Of a stretch of 64,000 nucleotides of DNA, positions 55,546-64,000 are shown in pieces. How positions within the stretch are numbered: the first letter of the stretch is position 1; every line of letters begins with the position of its first letter. The DNA lies in contig OZ025875.1 of assembly GCA_964019415.1 (NCBI GenBank), positions 6,092,806 to 6,156,805 of the forward strand, given 5' to 3'. The position numbers and the translations under genes are program-made. Below the pieces are notes generated by a model. It ran no database searches and was not told where the DNA came from. It saw only the letters and a program-made list of their open reading frames with translations. Origin of the DNA: Ianthella basta. Its lineage: Eukaryota; Porifera; Demospongiae; Verongiida; Ianthellidae.

Positions 55546-58362
55546 AATTGAAGGGGGAAGGGGAGAAAATAGCTAATGGAGGTAAGGTTCAGTGCCTCTC
55601 CATGTTCCCCTCAACTCAAGAGTGAGGACATTGTAAAAATTGCTAGGCAACAATAAAATAGCTCAATTTCTTAACCCACTTCCGCTTAGTGTAGCTAAAC
55701 ATGTACACAGACAGTGCAGTTTATTACAGACCTTTCAGTTGGTTGTCCACACCGGGCACCAGGTACCGAAGCGAAATGGTATTATGCCTAAACATAAGCA
55801 GTATTGCTGTATAAAATCTTCAACTCACAAACTGTGTCAACACTAGATTTGCAATTATACTGTAAGTACGTGTATGAATCCATATACATAATATCGTGAA
55901 AGCGCTTGTCGGATACCCGTACGCGGTTAGTCTCGTTCCCAGCCCCCCAAAAGGTGGTCTGGCACATTTGCTCCGATTATATATTCCCGGGGCTGGGAAC
56001 GAGACTAGTACGCGGTGTGAACAAGCGATTCAAAAAGGGTTGTATTGCACAACTATTGCTCAATCAGTCACATGATGGGGTGACAATATTGCATCAGCAC
56101 CCACAAAACCGCAAGAATTCTGTCTAGCCTATTAAACAATAGCTGGGAAGACACAAAACCATCACAAGGCAGCCACTTGCATGATGCAACACCACGGCAA
56201 CACCTGTCATGTGATGTATGTCCTTCTTTGATATTCTTTGATAAACATCTACCTTTGAGTTGCGCACCGGTGGTGCAATCTTTTCACTTTGTAGACTAGT
56301 TGGTGACTAGATCTGGAATAAAAATTCTATTATGGAAGCACTACAGTCAATGAGCAGACAACTGCACATACTTCAGCCCAGCAGTGAGCATTATAGCTAC
56401 ACGTTTGTAGCTACGAATGCAAGAGTGTATAGCAGCTAGCTAAACATACTCAGTGCCCACCAACAGAGTGGCTAACGGCTGCCCTGTTGGTGGGCACAAT
56501 AAGTTGGCTCAATGGACACCTGGCTATGGGTTCCATGTATTTATACACATTACCACACGGTCTTACAATATCATAAAACTGCTAATGGCAGGTATGGAAA
56601 TGGCCACTTGGCTATGGGGTTCCGTGTATTTATACACATTACCACACGGTCTTACAATACCATAAAACTGCTAATGGCAGGTATGGAAATGGCCACTTGG
56701 CTATAGGGTTCCATGTATTTATACACATTACCACACGGTCTTACAATACCATAAAACTGCTAATGGCAGGTATGGAAAATGCCTACATGTGCCGCTCACG
56801 ATATTGCAGCTGGTTTGTGTGACTTGTAGCTTTATTGGCGCAATGTGGTTCCTCCTTGACTAGAGCCGAGTAAGTCTGCCCTGAAGAACAAGAAAAAACG
56901 CGCCAGGAAACATGCAAACGCGGTAGAGAACAGCGCTAGTGAGACGGGAGGGGAGGTGTCCGAACCTGCTCTGCTAGAAAGCAGCTCTGTGTCTGAAAAG
57001 TCGAGTCCTGTTGACCGTTTGAAAGAGCAGATTGAAGAGGCAAAGGCAGCTAAAGTTAGCTTGTGTGTGTGTGTGTGTGTGTGCGTGTGTGTGTGTGTGT
57101 GTGCGTGTGTGTGTGTGTGTGTGTGTAAGTGTGCATGCATTATATGTTGTGTGTGTCTGCATGTGATATGCATTTCAATCCGCTTATGGGCACCATCATT
57201 CCTTAAAGGACCACAAAAGAGCCCAAGCATTGAGAGAGCAGCTGTGGAAGATCGAAGACACCACAGTGCTGGGAGTGGTGGGGTTAGCTTGCATGGTCTC
57301 TTTGCATACATCACTACCACAGTGCACTATATTGTATACCCACCCATGGAGTATATGGCATTGTGTGCCTATTCAACAGGCAGTAATTGGGATTAGTATT
57401 GTTTTCATGTATTGCAATGTGTATTAATGGAAAGATATGTACACCTGTCATGCTATTTTGTACAGTAACTCTTGTCTGTGATGAGCTCTGTGTGAACTAG
57501 TGAACTTGCTGCATTACTTCAAGTGCACTGCATAGTCTAAAGCCTTTTACACTAGAGTTGGCCATCTCAATAGGTATTACAATTGAGTCTTATAATGAAG
57601 CCAGTGCCGCATTGAACGTAGTTGGGTCCGTAGAGTTTTGAAACATAGGATTTTGCTCGACACTAATCAGTTAGACCTACGAGATACAGAAACAGGAAGT
57701 AATTCGTACGTGCGAGCTGTGAGACCTGAGTGCTTCGGACAGGCAGCATTGCATAAGCCCAGTGCAATGTGTTGGTACTGTTTGGGTTAGGGGAGCTGGA
57801 CAGAGACTGATTTAGTTTGCATCCTGCCCCCCTCCTTCTCTACGAGTTGATTATTGTGCAATTGTGCGCCATAAAGAGCTTTCGGAGAAAATACATATTG
57901 GTTGGAAGTGAGGTTATCTGTTAACTGCAGTTATCAGTGACCACTATAGAAAGGCTGACCATTTAGCTTCATTGTATGTCACTCTGTGTTCCACGCATTA
58001 GGGAAAATGCCCCTGAGACTGACACTGCACTGCTGCACCAACTGGTGGGCACCTCACCACAGCAGCCCAAGATGGCCGCCTCCAGTGGTGGCCTGATAGA
58101 CAAGAGACTGCGGGCACTGGAGAAGAAGTTGAGGCAGATTGAAGAGTTGAAGGAAAGGGCAGCCAAAGGAGAGAAACTGGAAGCAACTCAGGTATATAGC
58201 TAGCTGAGCAACATCTTTGTATTGGAGCAACTCTACTTATGGTGTAAGCTGTAATGCTAAGCATTCTGAGTTAGTATGTTGCTTCTTTTCATCTTGCAGA
58301 TGGAAAAGATTGCTAAAGAGTCTGAAATTAGACAAGAAATTGCAGAAATGAACCCACTGTAA
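55546..58362 (+). CDS. eIF2A-like C-terminal exons (5' part not found)
   Basis: Exons read as 55,546-55,581 (tentative), 56,864-57,054, 57,209-57,282, 58,002-58,191 and 58,300-58,362; phases join cleanly. The protein reads EPSKSALKNKKKRARKHA, then acidic serine-rich sequence, VDRLKEQIEEAKAAKDHKRA and LREQLWKIED. The end is a coiled coil: LRALEKKLRQIEELKERA, AKGEKLEATQ, MEKIAKESEIRQEIAEMN. This order and the spacing in the last helix fit the C-terminus of translation factor eIF2A better than the related PYM protein. The beta-propeller that precedes it in eIF2A, and any start codon, were not found upstream, so either 5' exons were missed or this is a short relative. Confidence 0.6.
55919..56016. 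mobile_element. 80-bp foldback MITE with 9-bp direct repeats
   Basis: Arms TAGTCTCGTTCCCAGCCCC (55,928-55,946) and its reverse complement (55,989-56,007). The element is flanked by GTACGCGGT at 55,919-55,927 and 56,008-56,016. It would lie within an intron of the eIF2A-like gene. Confidence 0.8.
56515..56785. repeat. Three tandem units of about 90 bases
   Basis: Each unit contains TGTATTTATACACATTACCA and AAACTGCTAATGGCAGGTAT and is followed by GGAAATGGCCACTTGGCTAT. The units are almost identical, so recent. Confidence 0.9.
57062..57127. repeat. (TG)n microsatellite
   Basis: Begins within 10 bases of the donor of the second listed exon of the eIF2A-like gene. Confidence 0.95.
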
Positions 58363-58456
58363 TTTATTGCATATTTCTTTTGACGGAACAGGAAGTAGTA
58401 TACCACGCGCGACTGCGCATGCGCAGTTTGACTCCCATATGTTTGTTACAGCTTCA

Positions 58457-58464
58457 TCACATGA
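58457..58464. promoter_or_regulatory. TCACATGA box before the V-ATPase c gene
   Basis: Exact M-box octamer 141 bases upstream of the ATG at 58,605. Further boxes lie at 56,068-56,075 (TCACATGA), 56,207-56,214 (TCATGTGA) and 60,345-60,352 (TCACGTGA, in intron 3). Confidence 0.4.
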
Positions 58465-58604
58465 CCAAGAGCAGGCTGTACTAAGCTGTGCTTGTGAGAG
58501 ATCTCAATGTAAGGAGTGCGTACAGCCACTGAGCGCACCGCTGAGTGTACTCCGCGACAACTATCAGGTACTGTATCCTCTTCTCCTTGTAGAATACCCT
58601 CGAA

Positions 58605-59808
58605 ATGGCCACACCCGACGCACAATCCCCCGTGTATTCGTCCTTCTTTGCCGTAATGGGCGCGGCGTCTGCTATCATATTCACTTGTGAGTTATCTGAT
58701 GAGGAGAGGTACTTGTGCATGTAGCGAGTGAGAGAGATTGTGAGTAACACGGTTGTACGATCGCCTTGGCTGTCTTTACTGCTCATTTCGTTCTTATAAT
58801 ATTATCATTAGTTTTCTCTGGTAAGTACCGAGTGATGTTCAGTTAGAACTGCAAGAGTTGTTTACTTGTGGCTGTGGCTGTACTTACATGAATCGAATCT
58901 GTCTCCCCATTCCCATGGTATTTTTATACAAGAAAGTGTCCAATACACAGGGCACGACAGTAGTAATGCCAAAGTGTTGATTAAGCTATCACTCACTTTC
59001 ATATGTCAGCAAATTTCTCTTTTCTTAGCAACAGTTAGGGGCAACCCTGAAAGTACGTTGTTGTGTTGATTTATAGTCTCCTCCCCCTCCCCCCCTCCCG
59101 GATAGCAATTGGTGCTGCCTACGGCACTGCGAAGAGCGGAGTGGGTATCTCAGCAATGGCCGTGATGAGGCCCGACCTCATCATGAAGTCAGTCATCCCT
59201 GTTGTCATGGCTGGTATCATTGGGATCTACGGACTGGTGGTGTCGGTTGTCATAGTGAACAGTAGTAAGTGGAGTACTAGGGACACTTATGTCTACACTT
59301 ACTTAGTCCTATACTTACGTACATCTGTGACTGAAGTATGAAGGGGGTTTGGGGGATGGGCTTGTTGTGGACGTGTCTTTGATTGTTGCTTGCTGGCCAT
59401 CATCCACTGTCCTCATTTGACTCGAGTATGGGGCGTAATGTGTAGTGTGTGTTGGGTCTACTGCTGGCATTGTGTGCTAGGTACAGGAGTGCTGGATGAC
59501 ACAAGTGCCAGGGTATGGCCATCTCTGTGTTGGGTTTGGGCCTAGCTTGACTATTCTGAGGAGGGCATTGCACTGTAGACCTTTCAGAGTGGTTAATTTT
59601 AACTGGAGATGAGTGGACAACAGTGTGTGGATGTGTGTTACGGAGTGTACAGTGAAATGATGACTCGGACAGTAGGGGGGGGGGGGGGGGGCTCCAACAT
59701 GTGTCCATTGCATGACTCTTTTGATTGCATCTGTGTTTCATTCATTCCTTGTGTTTCCTTTCTTTAGTGAGTTCTACTATGACACTTTACAAGTAAGTGT
59801 GTGTCTGC

Positions 59809-59887
<79 letters not shown>

Positions 59888-61392
59888 TGCGTGTGCATGT
59901 TTGCATAAACGACCACTTCAGCATGTCATTTGCAGTATTACTATGTGAATATGGTTACTCATTTGTAAAATTAATGTGTTCTGTTTGTGAGTTTCATAGT
60001 CAGTCGAATACTGAACTCGACATGCCTGTGTTTGACTGATTCTTTGTTGTACAAGCATTAATCGTCTCCTTTGTATGTACACACACATCACCTCTAGCAC
60101 ATGCTCACACATAAGTACGTAAACACATACACAAATGTAAACGGACACTGCTACACTACATACAAAACACACCCATGCACCCACAAATACACACTGGTAA
60201 TCGGTTCAGCTGGGCAAGATGCCATTGTGTAGTGAGCAAACCCTTCAATGCGTTAAGACTAATGCCTGGTTCACAATATGACGCAGGAAACCATAGCGTC
60301 GCATCACGTCAATGTGGTCTTCGTATATATTACCATGTACCAATTCACGTGACTCGTTCCAGTAATTTGATTGGCTGATAGAAACGTCGTCGAATGTTGC
60401 TGGCGTTGAGATAGAACCTTTATGTAGACATCTTAGAGTTGGGTGTAGTGTACACACTGCACGTGTAGTCCACTTGAGTGTAGGGACCCATGTTACTGAT
60501 CAATGCACTGTACACGGTTGCAGGGCCTTCCTCGATCTTGGAGGCGGTTTGTCAGTTGGTTTCAGTGGTCTCTCGGCTGGGTTTGCAATTGGGATTGTCG
60601 GTGATGCTGGTGTTCGTGGTACGGCTCAACAGCCAAGGCTCTTTGTGGGAATGATCCTCATTCTCATCTTTGCTGAAGTGTTAGGTGAGCCTTTGATCAA
60701 CACCCCTACCCATGCAGTGATGGTTTATGATGGAATGTTCTTGACTGATTGTGAATGGTGTTGCAGTAGTAATGTCTGAATGTACATTGTACCCACCGCA
60801 TGTACTTGTTGTCTATGGATGGCCTCTCTTCTGTCATTGGCACCCCTGTAAGGGGGATGGACCAAACTAGCCTGCTGTGTATTGATGATGATGATGATGT
60901 AATCCCAGACTAGATCGAATGACATATTTATGCACTAGCTTTTGATACAGGCCCAAGTGTCCTGATTGACTAAAGGTGTCCTTATTTCAGAGGTGGTTTG
61001 GACACATCTCAATATTGCTGGGATTGTAGGCACAGGCTTCAATGTGGAAGTGTCCAATTTTCAGATACGTAGTTTTGTACCTTTCTAATAGACAAATGTC
61101 CTGAAAATGTGGTGTCATTTCAAAAAGGTTCTTTGTCAGTTTCTGTGCACTTTCACTCTCTCTCGTGACTTCTCTAAGAGCACTCTACACCTCTTCCATT
61201 CGTGATCTGATGCATACATTCATGCACACAGCCATGTGTTTGCACGTTAGGAAGGTCACACGTACTACCCATGGGCTCTCAAGTGTTGCCCTGAATCCCA
61301 TCCTTTATAAATTTCATCTGTTTTCTTTCTTTATATTCTCTGCAGCGTTGTACGGTCTCATTGTGGCGCTCGTGTTGACGACCAAGGGCTGA
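58605..61392 (+). CDS. ATP6V0C: V-ATPase 16-kDa proteolipid subunit c, 5 exons
   Basis: Exons: 58,605-58,686; 59,106-59,264; 59,768-59,792; 60,524-60,684; 61,346-61,392. The product is 157 residues and forms the rotating membrane ring that moves protons in lysosomal and other acidic membranes. It begins [20 protein letters not shown]. Then come [20 protein letters not shown] and [20 protein letters not shown], the lumenal link [38 protein letters not shown], and [15 protein letters not shown] with the essential Glu of helix 4. It ends TTKG. Length and motifs match animal subunit c closely. The 25-base third exon is shared with the minus-strand paralogue. Confidence 0.95.
59676..59691. repeat. 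Poly-G run
   Basis: About 16 to 18 G in intron 2 of the V-ATPase gene. Confidence 0.85.
59810..59890. repeat. (GT)n microsatellite
   Basis: About 38 units, starting about 18 bases after the exon 3 donor of the V-ATPase gene. Confidence 0.95.
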
Positions 61393-62530
61393 AGGAGAGA
61401 ATATGCACACCACCTTATGCACACAACACTTTGCTGTTACTTATCTAACCTTAGGGTGTTTTGGTATCATGTTCCATGCTGGATAGGCGTTAACTATATA
61501 TAAAAGTAATTCATAATTCAGAAAATAATTGGCAATGTGTGAATGCGAGTTGGTTGTGTTGGAGATTATACAGTATTTTGGTTCTGCCGAGCAGTCTATT
61601 GATGCGTGTGGAGAGGAGAGAAGTTGCGTCATGTAGTTGTTTGCCTTGTCAGTCGGTCGGTGATTGGGTGACACAAGGTTGCAATTTGCTTCCATGCGTG
61701 GACCATAGATAGTAAAAACCACATGTGTGGTTTTTACTATCTATGCGTGGACCGATCAAGCGGCCATTTTGTTATGAGGGATTTTTTAAACTGACAACAA
61801 AATTTCATAATTTTCATGACCCTCAACACGCGACACCTGCATGACTAAGATCGGCTGCAGTTCCCTGCTGCACAGCGCTTAACCATGTGTGGGAATCCAC
61901 ACGTGGAGGGCCAGCGCTTTGCACGCTATACAGTTTCGCTTGCTACACACATTCTTACATTTTACGCCAGTGCTTCTGCAGGCGGACATATTTTCGCGCC
62001 CCATTTTCGACGGTTACACTTTCCAGAGCATCAAAGGCACTGCACGACACGTTGACGCAGTGAGCTCCATTGCGTGATAGACCACGCATTCCGTGAAGTG
62101 CTTAATCAAAGCCACTAATCGCGAGAGACAATTATCGCTCAGACTTATAATTCATACCGTCAAGTTTTGAGTCACTGAAATAAATAGTAACGTCGTCGTG
62201 GAAACGGGGTTTCAAGTGTTCATTGAGTACAGCTCTTCAGAAGGACGCGCGGTAAGCAGCTGCAGCGATGTTGAGAGCTTATTAGAGTTTGCGCATGTGT
62301 CTGTGACAGGTGTATGATATTGCGTCCAATAACTCGACTATAGCTTAATTGCGAGTGTTCCCAGGTTTGTGAGCCAGCAGCTGTCTGTACACTCTAGATC
62401 TACGCATGCATTATGACACAATTTCTAGTGTAATTGTGTGTATAAACTATATTAAGCTACGTACATTCCACCCCAAGCCATGTTTTAATGCTCTTAGCCG
62501 AACGCTGCATAATTTTGCATTTTACAGAAT
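61393..62530. other. Intergenic region
   Basis: Contains the small foldback at 61,694-61,753 and probably the promoter of the next gene. No gene is seen. Confidence 0.4.
61694..61753. mobile_element. Tiny perfect foldback with direct repeats
   Basis: CATAGATAGTAAAAACCACA (61,704-61,723) is followed by two bases and its exact reverse complement (61,726-61,745). GCGTGGACC, extended to ATGCGTGGACC, flanks it at 61,694-61,704 and 61,743-61,753. It could form a strong hairpin. Confidence 0.75.
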
Positions 62531-63985
62531 ATGACTTCAGTGATGGCCACCAGTCCTCTGACACCCTCTGGACGCTCACACCAGCCCAGTAAAGGGAGTT
62601 CCCCATACCTCAGTCCATCCAGAAAGGCTGCAGCTATCAATTTTCTACCTCCATCAACTGAAGCAGATGTGAACGGTATCACAAAGACGGCCCCAAGTGC
62701 TAGAAAAGACAACCCTGCAGCCACCAAGAAGACATCCTATTCCACCAGTATTGCTGAAGAGAAAGAAGAACTGCTTTCACTTCTGGAAGACATCCCTCTG
62801 CCTCACCAATCCATGCATGCTTCATATACCATCCTCCCGTGGACCTACAAGCTCTACTTGGCCTTGGATCGCTCTGAACCTTCTGAGATGGCAAAGGTAT
62901 ACTATGGCAGCACATCCAGTGGTAGTGACCCTGCAGACGAAGAGGGCAGAGAAGACAAGGAAGAAAGTCCTCAGCTGGAAGACACTGCACTACCTTCATC
63001 GCTCTCTTCAGAAGATAAGAGGAAGATCTACCAAATGGTGCACTCTGCACTACCATGTAAGTGTCAGGTTCAGCCTACCAGCACACACTGTTTACACATT
63101 GAGCTGAAGAGCCACTTAGTCTTTGCTTTATATACACATCTTCGCTGCATGCACACTATACAGCCCCATAAAATAGAATGCTTTTTGACCCTTTATTGTA
63201 TAGCCTTATAGGTATATGTGTATACCTTATGTGTTGCCGTTTCATTGTGTCTGTTACAGATGTTGTACAGACGCATATACTTGGTGCATGGCTGCATGTT
63301 GTCATCTATTAACAAGTGGATAGTGTACATTCAGCTACAAAGAGCTAGTGGCAGTTACACCTATGACTCACACCTACTTGAGTGCACTTACTGTGTGTGC
63401 ACTCCTGGGAATGTTGTTATAATCAACACCCCCAGTGATACTTGTGAATATCCCACTAGTATTCATCTGTTAAATTTTTCATGTGCCTTCCCTTTATCCA
63501 GTGACAGAGATCATTGACCAACTACTGGACGAAGCACACTTTTACTACAAGAACAAGCACTTGTACTGCCATGAGAAGTTAGTCCGACTCATGACTTATA
63601 ACTTCCTCCAGAGCAAGTGCGCTGTGAAACCACCCACGTTTGATGATGGGACAACCCCTAATGCCCATGGACTGAGCGACAGCATTGTCCAAGTTGCAGA
63701 AGTGAGTTCCTTCAGGAGTAGTGCAGAGTGTGACTTTTGAGAATTTTAATTCTTATGTAAATTGTGTCTGACTGTTATCTACTGATTTCTTCTCCTTCCC
63801 TATAGAGCTTATGGAAGATCCGTGTTAAACTGAATGGTGCACTTGCCAAACAGAGGGTGCAGCGTGGTGTGGAGGGCCTCACTGGTCTGCTGTCAGGAGA
63901 CAAGAAGCAGTCTTTTGTAGCAGCGCAGTCCCTCACACAACATGCTAGAGTGGTGGTGCCAGATGGCAAGCCAGAAGAGTGCATG
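62531..63985 (+). CDS. Unrecognised spliced gene, 5' three exons, continues past window
   Basis: Exon 1 is 62,531-63,056 (MTSVMATSPLTPSGRS; a second ATG at 62,543 is possible), preceded by an acceptor-like TTTTACAG. Exon 2 is 63,502-63,701 and exon 3 is 63,806-63,985, the last ending at a good donor (ATG/GTGAGA). The first 80 residues are rich in Ser, Pro and Lys and probably disordered. Helical sequence follows (EEKEELLSLLEDIPLP), then an acidic stretch. Exons 2 and 3 are globular: TEIIDQLLDEAHFYYKNKHL, YCHEKLVRLMTYNFLQSK, SLWKIRVKLNGALAKQRV and a repeat-like helix pair KKQSFVAAQSLTQHARVV. I do not recognise the family. Confidence 0.75.
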
Positions 63986-64000
63986 GTGAGAGCACACACC

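Noticed and set aside
55906-56127. 73-residue plus-strand ORF
   Set aside because: It runs through the foldback element at 55,928-56,007 and has no domain.
62494-62727. Minus-strand ORF with a hydrophobic stretch
   Set aside because: Antisense to exon 1 of the plus-strand gene, whose frame and splice sites are better supported.

Overview
The window is animal nuclear DNA. It has spliced genes with GT-AG introns (two of GC-AG type), long TG/CA microsatellites, a decayed non-LTR retrotransposon, several small DNA-transposon relics, and genes for clear animal housekeeping proteins. The left two thirds is a large array of intronless seven-pass receptors that lack the usual DRY motif, next to compact multi-exon genes. 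That suggests an early-branching animal, most likely a sponge, but this is inferred from character only; no marker in the window fixes the species.

Region 1 to 40,853 is a tandem array of rhodopsin-like GPCR genes, all on the minus strand. There are 15 loci (10 apparently intact or cut only by the window edge, 5 broken) and two short plus-strand 5' fragments. They fall into three main subtypes: I (loci 1, 5, 7, 11, 13), II (loci 2, 4, 6, 8, 10, 12, 14) and III (loci 3, 9); locus 15 is an outgroup. The order III-fragment-II-I-II-I-II occurs twice (loci 3 to 8, then loci 9 to 14) at a near-constant offset of about 15.2 kb, so the array contains a large tandem segmental duplication. Inside it, smaller repeats of about 4.7 kb each carry one type II and one type I gene. 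Spacers, satellites and one frameshift are copied along with the genes. Mobile DNA has entered the array: a frameshifted LINE (about 5,570-7,137), a 1,432-bp TTAA-flanked DNA transposon (36,276-37,707) and a SINE-like insert that splits GPCR-15 (40,206-40,494).

Region 41.8 to 64 kb holds ordinary spliced genes. In order these are an ATOX1-type copper chaperone (-), an 18-exon galactocerebrosidase GALC (-), a small SH3 plus zinc-finger protein (-), a divergent V-ATPase proteolipid c paralogue (-), the C-terminal exons of an eIF2A-like protein (+), a canonical V-ATPase proteolipid c gene (+), and the 5' exons of an unrecognised gene (+) that runs off the window. GALC and the V-ATPase subunits are lysosomal. 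Several exact TCATGTGA/TCACGTGA boxes, the MiT/TFE type, lie around the two V-ATPase genes. The two V-ATPase genes share every intron position and phase and lie back to back around the eIF2A-like gene.

All exon borders were set by eye from splice consensus, reading-frame phase and family similarity. No search or alignment program was run.
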